This document shows, piece by piece, positions 19,118-28,540 of a stretch of 64,000 nucleotides of DNA. The stretch covers positions 496,001-560,000 of the forward strand of contig NZ_JRMH01000001.1 of assembly GCF_000803315.1 (NCBI RefSeq), written 5' to 3'. Each line of letters opens with the position of its first letter. Position 1 is the first letter of the stretch. The position numbers and the translations under genes are program-made. The notes under the pieces are model-generated. The model saw only the letters and a list, made by a program, of their open reading frames with translations, did no database searches and was not told the origin of the DNA. This DNA comes from Pectobacterium actinidiae (GTDB lineage Bacteria > Pseudomonadota > Gammaproteobacteria > Enterobacterales > Enterobacteriaceae).

Positions 19118-19675
19118 CTCTCTCCTAATCACGTTTGATTTTGATAAAGCGAAAAATACATGCTGCGCAATTCCTTGCGGATAGTGTGGGAAACATGGGC
19201 TATCAGCGCCTTCCGTCAGGTGCCATGTCATTTTGTTCGCTGGCACTGAGGTAAAGATGCCCGAGAAGCGGTTCACAAAATCGTGATGATGGCGGCATGA
19301 GAGAGGGAGTAAGGCGGGGGACGTTATTGGTTTTTGATTGAGAAAATCTAATTTAAGCGTGTTTTTGTCATTATATTATCTAATCCGAATGGCGTTTTTA
19401 GTTGGGTGTCATTGCCTATGTTATCCAGTTTTAATGTCATTAATTTGTGTTTTTATCTGATTTAAATAATTTACGTGCTTAATTTTGTTAATTAATAAGC
19501 ATATTACGCTGCTTTGTTTTTTGTGAATGGCTCGACTTTCTTTGTCTTCTATATAATTTATCTTATGACTGAGAGAGTGGTTTAACCTGAGCTTCGGTGG
19601 TAAGTTCAATCATAAGATATCGTTTGCGTAGTGTGTTTTATCGCCTGAACGCCATGCGCTGAAGAGGGATGAGAA
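19118..19675. promoter_or_regulatory. Divergent intergenic region between fucO and gcvT
   Basis: 558 bases without a convincing gene; from about 19330 to 19560 it is strongly AT-rich. It must carry the fucO promoter on one side and the gcvTHP promoter on the other. In E. coli, gcv is controlled by GcvA, Lrp and PurR from a long upstream region, and the AT-rich character fits that, but I could not place individual sites. I found no glycine-riboswitch-like aptamer. Short frames here lack ribosome binding sites. Confidence 0.5.
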
Positions 19676-20791
19676 ATGGCAAAGCAGACCCCGTTGTACC
19701 AACAGCATCTGACCGATGGCGCCAAAATGGTGGATTTTCATGGTTGGATGATGCCACTGCACTACGGCTCCCAACTGGACGAACACCATATTGTGCGTCG
19801 GGAAGCTGGCATTTTTGATGTTTCCCACATGACCATCGTCGATTTGCACGGTGCGAGAACGCGTGAATTCCTGCGTTATCTGCTGGCGAATGATGTCGCC
19901 AAACTCACACAGCCGGGCAAAGCCCTGTACACCGGCATGCTGAATGCCTCCGGCGGCGTCATCGACGATCTGATCGTTTACTTTCTCACGGAAGACGAGT
20001 TCCGACTGGTTGTGAACTCCGCGACGCGTGAAAAAGATCTCGCCTGGATCGGGCAGCACGCTGCGCCGTTCGGGGTTGAAATCCGCGAGCGCGACGATCT
20101 GGCGCTGGTTGCGGTGCAAGGTCCGCAGGCGCAAGAAAAAGTTCAAGAAGTCCTGAAGGCAAAAGGCCTGAGTGATGCCGAGGTGGCAGCCGTTGCGAGC
20201 ATGAAGCCGTTTTTTGGCAAGCAGGCGGGCGACTTCTTCGTCGCCACGACGGGTTATACGGGTGAAGCGGGTTATGAAATCGCGCTGCCGAATGAGCGGG
20301 TGGTCGATTTCTGGCAACAACTGCTGGCGGTTGGTGTGAAGCCATGCGGGCTGGGCGCACGTGATACGCTGCGGCTGGAAGCGGGGATGAATCTGTACGG
20401 TCAGGATATGGACGAGGGCATTTCGCCGCTGGCGGCCAATATGGGCTGGACAATCGCCTGGCAGCCGGAGGATCGCGCGTTTATCGGGCGTGAGGCATTA
20501 ACGCATCAGCGTGAAAAAGGGACCGATCAACTGGTTGGTTTAGTGCTGACGGAAAAAGGCGTATTGCGCAATGATTTACCTGTGCGCTTTACTGATAGTG
20601 GTGGCGTCATGCGCGAAGGGGTCATCACCAGCGGATCGTTCTCGCCCACGCTTGGCGTGAGCATTGCGCTGGCGCGTGTTCCGGTGGGGATAGGTGAACA
20701 AGCGATGGTGCAGATTCGTAACCGCGAACTGCCTGTTCGCGTGACCAAGCCCGGCTTTGTTCGTGCCGGAAAAGCCATCGTTCAGTATTAA
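19676..20791 (+). CDS. gcvT: Glycine cleavage system T protein (aminomethyltransferase)
   Basis: A 371-residue protein that transfers the aminomethyl carbon from lipoylated H protein to tetrahydrofolate, releasing ammonia. Near-identity to E. coli GcvT is seen in [33 protein letters not shown]-like strands and [14 protein letters not shown]; the glycine-rich [20 protein letters not shown] is the folate-site signature. It is the first gene of gcvTHP, preceded by a GAGGGATG ribosome binding region. Confidence 0.98.
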   Translation: MAKQTPLYQQHLTDGAKMVDFHGWMMPLHYGSQLDEHHIVRREAGIFDVSHMTIVDLHGARTREFLRYLLANDVAKLTQPGKALYTGMLNASGGVIDDLIVYFLTEDEFRLVVNSATREKDLAWIGQHAAPFGVEIRERDDLALVAVQGPQAQEKVQEVLKAKGLSDAEVAAVASMKPFFGKQAGDFFVATTGYTGEAGYEIALPNERVVDFWQQLLAVGVKPCGLGARDTLRLEAGMNLYGQDMDEGISPLAANMGWTIAWQPEDRAFIGREALTHQREKGTDQLVGLVLTEKGVLRNDLPVRFTDSGGVMREGVITSGSFSPTLGVSIALARVPVGIGEQAMVQIRNRELPVRVTKPGFVRAGKAIVQY

Positions 20792-20853
20792 TAGCGGCTT
20801 GCCTGTAAAAAAGATAAGCGTATGGGATTAACGACTTTAGGAAAGGGGACGCA

Positions 20854-21249
20854 ATGAGCAACGTACCAGCAGAATTAAAATACACTACGTCGCACGAATG
20901 GGTACTGCATGAGGGTGACGGTATCTACAGCGTAGGCATTACTGAACATGCGCAGGAACTTCTGGGTGACATGGTCTTTATCGATTTGCCGGAAGTGGGC
21001 ACGATCGTCGCCGCAGGTGATGATTGTGCGGTGGCGGAGTCGGTAAAAGCGGCGTCGGATATTTATGCGCCTATCAGCGGTGAGGTCGTGGAAGTTAACG
21101 ACGATCTGGAAGGTTCCCCTGAACTGGTCAACAGCGCACCTTATACCGACGGCTGGCTGTTCCGCATCAGAATTTCTGATGAGTCTGATTTGGACGAACT
21201 GCTTGATGCCGAAGGCTATCAGGCTTCTTTGGAAGAAGACGACGAGTAG
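20854..21249 (+). CDS. gcvH: Glycine cleavage system H protein
   Basis: A 131-residue lipoyl carrier that shuttles the aminomethyl group between P, T and L proteins. The lipoylation lysine is residue 65 in [18 protein letters not shown]. The start ATG follows AGGAAAGGGG. It lies 62 bases after gcvT in the same operon. Confidence 0.98.
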   Translation: MSNVPAELKYTTSHEWVLHEGDGIYSVGITEHAQELLGDMVFIDLPEVGTIVAAGDDCAVAESVKAASDIYAPISGEVVEVNDDLEGSPELVNSAPYTDGWLFRIRISDESDLDELLDAEGYQASLEEDDE

Positions 21250-21347
21250 TTATCGCGCCCCGGCCTCTATGCCGGGGCGTGTTGTTTTATGCGCCCGCGT
21301 CATCTTCAGCGCGGCAGCGATCACGATTGATCCAGGAAATTACTGTA

Positions 21348-24218
21348 ATGACCCAGACTCTCAGTCAACTCGAACATGACGGCGCGTTTATCGAGCGCCA
21401 TATCGGTCCTTCCGTCAGCCAACAGCAGCACATGCTGTCGGTGGTGGGGGCGACGTCGCTGGATGCGCTGATCCGCCAGATTGTCCCAGTGGACATTCAA
21501 TTGCCCAGCCCGCCAGCGGTGGGAGAGGCCGTGACGGAACATGAAGCGTTAGCTGAGCTGAAGGCCATTGCAGGACGAAATCAACGTTATAAAAGCTACA
21601 TCGGTATGGGTTACAGCGCGGTGTTGATGCCGCCGGTCATTTTACGCAACGTGCTGGAAAACCCAGGCTGGTACACCGCCTATACGCCGTATCAGCCGGA
21701 AGTCTCTCAGGGGCGTCTTGAAGCGCTGCTGAATTTCCAGCAGGTCACACAGGATTTAACCGGTCTGGATTTGGCCTCCGCCTCATTGCTGGATGAAGCG
21801 ACCGCTGCGGCGGAAGCAATGGCGATGGCGAAGCGCATCAGCAAACTCAAACAGGCTGAACGTTTCTTCGTCGCTGACGACGTGCACCCGCAAACGCTGG
21901 ACGTAGTGCGTACTCGTGCGGAAACTTTCGGTTTTGACATTGTTGTCGGTAAGGCTGAAGAAGCGCTGAAAGACGATGCGGTGTTTGGTGTGTTGCTGCA
22001 ACAGGCCGGGACAACGGGCGAACTGCACGATTACAGCGACCTGATGGCGGCGCTGAAAGCGCGTAAGGTCGCCACCTGCGTGGCGTCGGATATCATGGCG
22101 CTGGTACTGCTGACCGCGCCTGGCAAGCAGGGCGCGGATATCGTCTTCGGCTCTGCACAACGCTTTGGTGTGCCAATGGGCTACGGTGGGCCACACGCGG
22201 CGTTCTTTGCCTGTCGAGATGAACATAAACGTGCCATGCCGGGACGCATTATCGGTGTGTCGCGTGATGCGGCAGGCAACACCGCGTTGCGCATGGCGAT
22301 GCAGACGCGTGAACAGCACATTCGCCGCGAGAAGGCGAATTCCAATATTTGTACCTCGCAGGTGTTGCTGGCCAACATTGCGGGGATGTATGCGGTATTC
22401 CACGGGCCGGAAGGGCTCAAACGTATCGCAGGGCGCATCCATCGTCTGACCGATATTCTGGCCGCAGGATTAACGCAGGGCGGATTACTGCTGCGTCATC
22501 GTAGCTGGTTCGACACGTTGACCATTGAGGTTGCGGACAAAGACGCCGTGCTGAGCCGGGCACTAAGTTTTGGCATCAACCTGCGCAGCGATTTGGCGAG
22601 TGCCGTGGGTGTTACGCTGGATGAAGCAACCACGCGTGAAGACGTGCTGGCGCTGTTCGCGGTGCTGTTAGGTGACGATCACGGGTTGGATATCGACGCG
22701 CTTGATGCGGCCATCGGCCAGAAAACGGCGACGATCCCAGCTGGGCTGGTGCGCCACGACGCGATCCTGTCGCATCCGGTGTTCAACCGCTACCACAGCG
22801 AAACCGAGATGATGCGCTACCTGCACCGTCTGGCACGTAAAGATCTGGCACTGAATCAGGCGATGATCCCGCTCGGTTCCTGCACCATGAAGCTCAACGC
22901 GGCGGCGGAAATGCTGCCGATTACCTGGCCGGAATTTGCCGAACTGCATCCATTCTGCCCGCCGGAACAGGCGCTGGGCTATCGCCAGATGATCGAACAG
23001 CTCTCAGGCTGGCTGGTACAACTGACCGGCTATGACGCGGTTTGCATGCAGCCCAATTCGGGCGCGCAGGGTGAATATGCGGGGCTGCTGGCGATCCGTC
23101 GCTATCATGAAAGTCGTAATGAAGCTGGCCGTAATCTCTGTCTGATTCCCAGCTCCGCCCACGGTACTAACCCAGCCTCAGCGCAGATGGCGGGGATGGA
23201 CGTGGTAGTCGTTGCCTGTGACAAACAGGGCAATATCGATCTGCACGATCTGCGTGAAAAAGCGCAGGCGGCGGGCGAACAGCTTTCCTGCATTATGGTG
23301 ACCTATCCATCCACCCACGGCGTCTATGAAGAGACGATCCGTGAAGTGTGCCAGATCGTACATCAATACGGCGGCCAGGTGTATCTGGACGGTGCCAATA
23401 TGAATGCGCAGGTCGGTATTACCACGCCGGGTTACATCGGCGCAGACGTGTCGCACCTGAACCTGCATAAAACCTTCTGTATTCCGCACGGCGGCGGTGG
23501 GCCTGGCATGGGGCCGATTGGGGTGAAAGCGCATCTGGCACCGTTTGTGCCGGGGCATCAGGTGGTAAAAATCGAGGGCGTGCTGACGGAGCAGGGCGCG
23601 GTATCGGCGGCGCCGTTTGGCAGTGCCTCCATTCTGCCGATTAGCTGGATGTACATCCGCATGATGGGCGCGGAAGGGCTGAAACAGGCTAGCCAGATGG
23701 CGATCCTGAATGCCAACTACATCGCGACGCGCTTGCAGCAGGCGTATCCGGTGCTCTACACCGGCCGTGATGGTCGCGTGGCGCACGAGTGCATTTTGGA
23801 TATCCGTCCGCTTAAAGAGAGCACGGGGATTAGCGAAATGGATATCGCCAAGCGCCTGATCGACTACGGTTTCCATGCGCCGACCATGTCGTTCCCGGTC
23901 GCGGGCACGCTGATGGTGGAACCAACGGAATCGGAAAGCCAGGTCGAGCTCGACCGCTTTATCGACGCGATGCTGGCCATCCGTGCCGAAATCAACCGCG
24001 TCGCGCAGGGCGAATGGCCGCTGGATGACAACCCGCTCGTGAATGCGCCGCACACGCAGGCGGAGCTGGTGGCTGACTGGGCGCATCCATACAGTCGCGA
24101 GCTGGCGGTATTCCCGGCAGGCAGCGAACACAAATACTGGCCGAGCGTGAAGCGTCTGGACGACGTTTACGGCGACCGTAACCTGTTCTGCTCGTGTGTG
24201 CCGATGAGCGAGTATTAA
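21348..24218 (+). CDS. gcvP: Glycine dehydrogenase (decarboxylating), P protein
   Basis: A 956-residue PLP enzyme (E. coli 957) that decarboxylates glycine and loads the aminomethyl group onto GcvH. It is the long single-chain type, with two aminotransferase-like halves. The PLP lysine is in [21 protein letters not shown] in the second half. The ATG at 21348 begins [20 protein letters not shown], the family N-terminus; an in-frame extension of 23 residues lacks similarity. Last gene of gcvTHP; the operon terminator lies 230 bases on, beyond an inserted ERIC-like repeat. Confidence 0.98.
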   Translation: MTQTLSQLEHDGAFIERHIGPSVSQQQHMLSVVGATSLDALIRQIVPVDIQLPSPPAVGEAVTEHEALAELKAIAGRNQRYKSYIGMGYSAVLMPPVILRNVLENPGWYTAYTPYQPEVSQGRLEALLNFQQVTQDLTGLDLASASLLDEATAAAEAMAMAKRISKLKQAERFFVADDVHPQTLDVVRTRAETFGFDIVVGKAEEALKDDAVFGVLLQQAGTTGELHDYSDLMAALKARKVATCVASDIMALVLLTAPGKQGADIVFGSAQRFGVPMGYGGPHAAFFACRDEHKRAMPGRIIGVSRDAAGNTALRMAMQTREQHIRREKANSNICTSQVLLANIAGMYAVFHGPEGLKRIAGRIHRLTDILAAGLTQGGLLLRHRSWFDTLTIEVADKDAVLSRALSFGINLRSDLASAVGVTLDEATTREDVLALFAVLLGDDHGLDIDALDAAIGQKTATIPAGLVRHDAILSHPVFNRYHSETEMMRYLHRLARKDLALNQAMIPLGSCTMKLNAAAEMLPITWPEFAELHPFCPPEQALGYRQMIEQLSGWLVQLTGYDAVCMQPNSGAQGEYAGLLAIRRYHESRNEAGRNLCLIPSSAHGTNPASAQMAGMDVVVVACDKQGNIDLHDLREKAQAAGEQLSCIMVTYPSTHGVYEETIREVCQIVHQYGGQVYLDGANMNAQVGITTPGYIGADVSHLNLHKTFCIPHGGGGPGMGPIGVKAHLAPFVPGHQVVKIEGVLTEQGAVSAAPFGSASILPISWMYIRMMGAEGLKQASQMAILNANYIATRLQQAYPVLYTGRDGRVAHECILDIRPLKESTGISEMDIAKRLIDYGFHAPTMSFPVAGTLMVEPTESESQVELDRFIDAMLAIRAEINRVAQGEWPLDDNPLVNAPHTQAELVADWAHPYSRELAVFPAGSEHKYWPSVKRLDDVYGDRNLFCSCVPMSEY

Positions 24219-24230
24219 TTAGATAATGTC

Positions 24231-24450
24231 TATACCCTAAATAGTTCGAGTTTCAGGACAAAACGTTAACGTTTTGAACAACGCGAAGCGTTAGCCCTCT
24301 AGGACGATGCTCAGTAATGAGCATCGTAACGCGGCAAGAGAAAGAATCCCGATGAGCTTACTCAGGTAAGTGATTCGGGTGACAAATCTGCCGGGAGCAG
24401 ATTTGAACGCAGCCAACGCACATGCAACTTGAAGTATGATGGGGATATAG
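24231..24450. repeat. ERIC-like intergenic repeat with internal insertions
   Basis: About 220 bases starting TATACCCTAAATAGTTCGAG and ending CAACTTGAAGTATGATGGGG then ATATAG; the ends are imperfect inverted repeats. The core GAATCCCGATGAGCTTAC...GTAAGTGATTCGGGTGA matches the conserved ERIC centre. Unlike the roughly 127-base standard ERIC, it carries extra segments, including an 18-base palindrome (24259-24276), a 10-bp stem ACGATGCTCA/TGAGCATCGT (24304-24327) and an AAATCTGC/GCAGATTT stem (24384-24404). It lies between gcvP and its terminator and should be transcribed. Confidence 0.8.
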
Positions 24451-24490
24451 GCCTCGCATGTGTTTTAACGCATGCGAGGCCTAATTTATT
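24449..24490 (+). terminator. Rho-independent terminator of gcvTHP
   Basis: A perfect 12-bp stem AGGCCTCGCATG/CATGCGAGGCCT with a short loop containing TTTTAA, followed by AATTTATTTGG. It directly abuts the right end of the ERIC-like element. Confidence 0.8.
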
Positions 24491-24568
24491 TGGCTCTACG
24501 GGGAGTTTGAAACTGATACCAGAAGGAATTTTTGGTTTATTCAATCATTCCTCAATATTCAGCCTCTC

Positions 24569-24988
24569 TTATTTATAACAAGAGAGTGAATTAAGCTGTC
24601 TTTCATTTAGAGACTGAAATTTGCTTTCCGTTATTTTTATAATGGTGGGTAATAGCTTCTTAATTTTTTCATGACCATCTGGCTTAATAATCGCAATCAC
24701 TTGAATATGCAGGGGATGGATATTGTGTATCGCAAACACTAAAAAATTATCACTTACTCTGCGATGAAGAAGTTGTGATGCAGGCCACGGGGTCTCTTCT
24801 CCTGGAATACGAATATGAGATTTGTAAATCCCAGAAAGGGTCGATTGAGGTGAACGTTCAAAGCCCCCCATCTTTCCAATATATGCAGAGACTTTGCCGT
24901 TGTTTTTATAATTTGCTAATGCTTTAGCAAAGAAATTTTCCAATTGACCTGCGGCGGCATCAACAATAATGCTTACGCGGTTTTCCAT
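24569..24988 (-). CDS. Possible YafO-like mRNA interferase toxin
   Basis: A 139-residue soluble protein with no signal peptide. The middle and end (KNNGKVSAYIGKMGGFERSP, SHIRIPGEETPWP, QLLHRRVSDNFLVFAIHN, VIAIIKPDGHEKI) follow the order of features in YafO-type ribosome-dependent toxins (YKRDG..., VAHIHL..., DEAHLVYC..., LLIAILKPEPHK in E. coli YafO). This is a match from memory at low identity. It overlaps the upstream 199-residue gene by 16 bases, typical of coupled toxin-antitoxin genes. The locus is AT-richer than its neighbours and sits beside a repeat element, suggesting acquisition. Confidence 0.5.
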   Translation of the reverse strand: MENRVSIIVDAAAGQLENFFAKALANYKNNGKVSAYIGKMGGFERSPQSTLSGIYKSHIRIPGEETPWPASQLLHRRVSDNFLVFAIHNIHPLHIQVIAIIKPDGHEKIKKLLPTIIKITESKFQSLNERQLNSLSCYK

Positions 24989-25572
24989 GCTGGCGGCTCC
25001 ATGCCAAGTCTTTTGTGGTTGTCTTCAACTGACTTTTTGAAAGCAACTAATTCTTCATCACTAAATTCCTCTGCTTCTTCATATTCAAGAGGAAGAAACT
25101 GAGTGCCGAGAGTGGCTAAAGCCATAGTCAACTTCTTGTATTCAATGAACGTGTTGATCGCGTAGTTTTTCATTGTCATAAGCGTGGTGAGATGTGGTAA
25201 CCAGGCTTTGTTATTTTCGGCAACAAAGAAGGTATAAAGAAGCCTCGTTATGCCATGATCTATCTGATTGACCTGATCGTGTAGCTTGTCGATGTCACTG
25301 CGCTGAATGTCTAGTGCCGCAATGTCCTCATCAGTTCCATTGCTAAGAATATCGATAAACTCTTTATATTTTTCACAGCACCTTTCAACGGGAGCCATGA
25401 CTCTGTAGATGACCTTCAGTGCATCGGATGCTTGTTTTTTCGAGATAGAATTCCCGTGACTTCTATCAAAGTCAGATATGGATCGCTCAATAGGCTGAGA
25501 CACGTTATTGAAAACGCTCTCTATCTTATCCGGCCCTTGGTTGACGATAGCCATAGCTTCAAGCCCTAGCAT
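24973..25572 (-). CDS. Hypothetical protein, partner of the YafO-like gene
   Basis: A 199-residue protein I do not recognise. It is mostly charged and probably helical (KKQASDALKVIYRVMAPVERCCEKYKEF, DIQRSDIDKLHDQVNQIDHG), with an acidic stretch near the C-terminus (EYEEAEEFSDEELVAFKK) ending MEPPAWKTA. It has no membrane segment. AAGGA lies 7 bases before the ATG. As the first gene of a two-gene unit overlapping a possible toxin gene, it could be an antitoxin with a toxin-binding acidic tail, but it is much longer than YafN and has no visible Phd/MazE DNA-binding domain. The role is unproven. Confidence 0.6.
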   Translation of the reverse strand: MLGLEAMAIVNQGPDKIESVFNNVSQPIERSISDFDRSHGNSISKKQASDALKVIYRVMAPVERCCEKYKEFIDILSNGTDEDIAALDIQRSDIDKLHDQVNQIDHGITRLLYTFFVAENNKAWLPHLTTLMTMKNYAINTFIEYKKLTMALATLGTQFLPLEYEEAEEFSDEELVAFKKSVEDNHKRLGMEPPAWKTA

Positions 25573-25809
25573 GATTGATTCCTTATAATTTTACAGGTTA
25601 AAAATGATACAGCAAAGTTAATCACTCTTCCCAGACGTATTTTTAGGGACTTCGAGCCTTCCCGCAAATCACCAGCCAACATGGAGATAAACCCTTCGCA
25701 GGCATATTTTCCCAATTCGAAAACAAACTGTCATTAAACTGACGCCCCACTGACACGCTAGCGTTCTAGGGTAAGGCCTCTGTGTTTCACACTGAGCGAC
25801 CTTTGAGTT

Positions 25810-26682
25810 ATGCGTGCAAAATGCTTTCCCTATCTTGTGCTGTTGCCAACGCTGGTTTTTTTGCTTGCCTTCACCTATTTCCCCCTGTTGCGTTCGGTCA
25901 TCGATAGCCTGTATGACACGCGGCTGAATGCTGATACGCCGCTGTTCGTCGGGATGGATAATTTTGTGCGTCTGGTGCAGGACGCGGTGTTCTGGCAGGC
26001 GTTGCTGAACAACGTGCTGTACATCCTGATGACGGTAGTGCCCGGCGTGCTACTGGCGCTGTTGCTGGCGGTGCTGCTGTGGGAAAACACGCGCGTTAAC
26101 CGCTGGCTGCGTACTGCTTTCTTCTTTCCGATGATTATTCCGCTGGTGAGCGCCGCGACGCTGTGGTTGTTCATCTTTATGCCGGGGCTGGGGCTGCTGG
26201 ATTACTCTCTGGCGAAAGTGTTCGGCCTGATGAACAACAACTATCTCGGTATGAGTGACAGTGCGCTGGTGGCGGTGAGCATCATCGGTATCTGGAAATT
26301 CGCGGGCTACTACATGCTGTTTTTTCTCGCCGGTCTGCAAGCCGTTTCTGCCTCCGCACGCGAGGCGGCGTTAATGGAAGGAGCTTCCCGGCGTCAGGTG
26401 TTTTTCTACGTCACGCTACCTCTGCTGCGACCCACTATCGCTTTCGTGGTGACCATCGCTTTTATCTACGCCATTACCCAAATTGACCACGTTGCCGTGA
26501 TGACGCGAGGCGGGCCGAATAACGCGACGACCGTGCTGCTCTATTACATCCAGGATCTGGCGAATGACACGCACGATCTGGGCAAAGCTTCCGCGGCCAC
26601 CTTCCTGACGCTGGCGATGCTGTTCGCCTTTTCCATTATGAATCTGAAAGTGCTGGAGAAAGGGGCGCATTATGAACGTTGA
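25810..26682 (+). CDS. ABC sugar/glycerol-phosphate type permease (UgpA/MalF class)
   Basis: A 290-residue inner-membrane permease with six predicted helices. The EAA loop is AREAALMEGASRRQVFFYVTLPLLRP. It is the first of five genes encoding two permeases, a GpdQ phosphodiesterase, a UgpC/MalK-type ATPase and a binding protein. The start has no strong ribosome binding site. Its 3' end overlaps the second permease gene by 11 bases. Substrate by context: glycerophosphodiesters or glycerol-3-phosphate. Confidence 0.9.
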   Translation: MRAKCFPYLVLLPTLVFLLAFTYFPLLRSVIDSLYDTRLNADTPLFVGMDNFVRLVQDAVFWQALLNNVLYILMTVVPGVLLALLLAVLLWENTRVNRWLRTAFFFPMIIPLVSAATLWLFIFMPGLGLLDYSLAKVFGLMNNNYLGMSDSALVAVSIIGIWKFAGYYMLFFLAGLQAVSASAREAALMEGASRRQVFFYVTLPLLRPTIAFVVTIAFIYAITQIDHVAVMTRGGPNNATTVLLYYIQDLANDTHDLGKASAATFLTLAMLFAFSIMNLKVLEKGAHYER

Positions 26683-27547
26683 AACTCTGAATACTGGCGT
26701 TCGGAATAGTGCAAACCGCCATCCGCTGCGCGTCACGACGCGATTCACGCTACCGCTGCTGCTGATTTGCGCCGCGCTACTGTGGGTCAGCCCGTTTATC
26801 TGGATGCTGTCTGCTTCCGTCAGCACCAGCAGCTTTGGCGTAGACATGGCCTCGCTGTTGCCGCGTCTCCCACTGACATTCGATAACTTCCGCGATGCGT
26901 GGGACAGTGCCGACTGGCTACGGCTGTACACCAATACGCTTTTCTTTGCGGTCGGCACGTTTCTGGTACAGCTAGTGACGATCACCACGGCGGGCTACAT
27001 CTTTGCTTACCACGAATTCCGCGGCAAAACGCTGCTGTTCTACCTGTTGCTGATTCAAATGATGATTATGCCCGTCGTCATGATGGTGCCGAACATGATG
27101 ACGCTCAAACAGCTTGGCCTGCTCAATACGCTGACCGGCGTGATGATGCCGTATTTCGCCTCGGCGTTTGGCGTGTTTCTGATGCGTCAGGCGTTTCTCA
27201 ATATCGCCAAAGAGATCGAAGAAGCCGCGTTGATGGAAGGCTGTCGCTGGTGGCAGGTGGTGTTTCACGTCCTGATTCCGATGACCTGGCCGTCGATTCT
27301 GGCCTTCGCCACGGTCAGCATTACCTATCACTGGAACGAATATCTCTGGCCGCTGATGGTGCTTAACGATCCAGACAAACAGGTGCTGACCATCGGGCTG
27401 GTGTCATTTGCCATGGGCGCAGAGTCCGGCGGGCAGTGGGGATTAATCTGCGCGGGTACGCTACTGGTGTGCCTGCCACTGATGGTGGCTTTTGTCGTGT
27501 TCCAGAAGCAGTTCCTGAGCAGCTTCGGCTTCTCGGGCATTAAGTGA
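26672..27547 (+). CDS. ABC sugar/glycerol-phosphate type permease (UgpE/MalG class)
   Basis: A 291-residue permease with about six membrane helices and the EAA loop EEAALMEGCRWWQVVFHVLIPMTWP. It would form the heterodimeric channel with the preceding permease, whose gene it overlaps by 11 bases. The C-terminus FQKQFLSSFGFSGIK is typical of MalG-class subunits. Confidence 0.9.
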   Translation: MNVETLNTGVRNSANRHPLRVTTRFTLPLLLICAALLWVSPFIWMLSASVSTSSFGVDMASLLPRLPLTFDNFRDAWDSADWLRLYTNTLFFAVGTFLVQLVTITTAGYIFAYHEFRGKTLLFYLLLIQMMIMPVVMMVPNMMTLKQLGLLNTLTGVMMPYFASAFGVFLMRQAFLNIAKEIEEAALMEGCRWWQVVFHVLIPMTWPSILAFATVSITYHWNEYLWPLMVLNDPDKQVLTIGLVSFAMGAESGGQWGLICAGTLLVCLPLMVAFVVFQKQFLSSFGFSGIK

Positions 27548-27605
27548 ATCGCTGTAAGGCTATGCGGGTAATACGGATGACTTGAGCCCGTTGTTAGGGG
27601 AAATA

Positions 27606-27640
27606 CAGGGGGAGGCTCCCGCAGGGGGGCCTCACCCCTG
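27606..27640. repeat. Strong GC-rich hairpin inside the ABC operon
   Basis: CAGGGGGAGGC pairs with GCCTCACCCCTG (one bulge) around a loop of about 12 bases, in the 168-base gap between the second permease gene and gpdQ. It has no T-run. It may be a REP-like element or an RNA processing and stability site that sets different levels of upstream and downstream genes. Confidence 0.5.
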
Positions 27641-27715
27641 TGGTCGCCCCGTGTATCTCGATCCTTACACGATCGGCGTTCGCCAATGGGCGAAATAACG
27701 ATAGAGGTGGTGGTT

Positions 27716-28540
27716 ATGTTGCTGGCACAAATTTCCGATCTGCATTTTCGCAGTGAGGGTCGCAAGCTCTATGAATTTATTGATATTAACGGGGAAAATG
27801 CCAAGGTCATTAACCAGCTAAACGCGCTGAGTGAGCGGCCGGACGCGGTGGTGATCAGTGGCGACATCGTCAACTGCGGAAGCCCGCAGGAGTATCTGGT
27901 GGCACAGCGCGTGTTGCAGATGCTGGATTACCCGCTGTACGTGATTCCGGGCAATCATGACGACAAGCCGCATTTCCTCAACGCGATGCGCCCGCTTTGC
28001 CCGCAATTGGGCGATGATCCAGAAAACATTCGCTATGCGGTGGATGACTTCCCGATGCGCCTGCTGTTCATCGATACCAGTCTGGCTGGACAGGCGAAAG
28101 GCTGGCTGACGCCGTCCACGCTGGGTTGGCTGGAGCAGCAATTGCAGGATCACTCAACGCGTGAAACGGCGATCTTCATGCACCATCCACCGCTCCCGCT
28201 GGGATCGGCGCACATGGATCGGATCGCCTGCGAAAACGGAAGCGAGCTGCTGACGCTGATCGAACGTTTTCCGCAGCTTACGCGCATTTTCTGCGGCCAT
28301 ACGCACCGCCTGATTATGACGCAACATCGGCAGGCGATTATCGCCACGGTGCCTGGCACCGTCCATCAGGTGCCGTATTTCTACTATGACGACACGTCCT
28401 ACTACAACCTTGAACCCGCCAGCGTGGTCATGCACCGCTATGTGCCGGTAACCGGGCTGGTGAGCTACAGCCAATCGATCGCGTCGTACCCAGGGCCTTA
28501 CCTCTACGATCCGCGTATCAGCTGTCCGGTGGATGCGTAA
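27716..28540 (+). CDS. gpdQ: Glycerophosphodiesterase GpdQ (binuclear metallophosphoesterase)
   Basis: A 274-residue cytoplasmic metallophosphoesterase closely resembling Enterobacter aerogenes GpdQ, which hydrolyses glycerophosphodiesters to glycerol-3-phosphate and an alcohol. All known metal ligands are at the GpdQ positions: Asp8 and His10 (SDLH), Asp50 (SGD), Asn80 (PGNHD), His156 (MHHPP), His195 and His197 (GHTH). The ATG at 27716 is chosen because it gives [13 protein letters not shown] and follows AGAGGTGG. Its last base is the first base of the ATPase gene, so the products are coupled: import, then hydrolysis. Confidence 0.93.
   Translation: MLLAQISDLHFRSEGRKLYEFIDINGENAKVINQLNALSERPDAVVISGDIVNCGSPQEYLVAQRVLQMLDYPLYVIPGNHDDKPHFLNAMRPLCPQLGDDPENIRYAVDDFPMRLLFIDTSLAGQAKGWLTPSTLGWLEQQLQDHSTRETAIFMHHPPLPLGSAHMDRIACENGSELLTLIERFPQLTRIFCGHTHRLIMTQHRQAIIATVPGTVHQVPYFYYDDTSYYNLEPASVVMHRYVPVTGLVSYSQSIASYPGPYLYDPRISCPVDA

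Noticed and set aside
19421..19609. A 62-codon frame in the fucO-gcvT gap
   Set aside because: AT-rich low-complexity translation without a ribosome binding site.
19560..19675. A glycine riboswitch upstream of gcvT
   Set aside because: No aptamer-like conserved stems could be found, and enterobacterial gcv is normally controlled by GcvA and Lrp instead.
23178..24131. A 317-codon open frame antisense to gcvP
   Set aside because: Mirror frame of a highly conserved gene with strong codon bias; no ribosome binding site or family motif.
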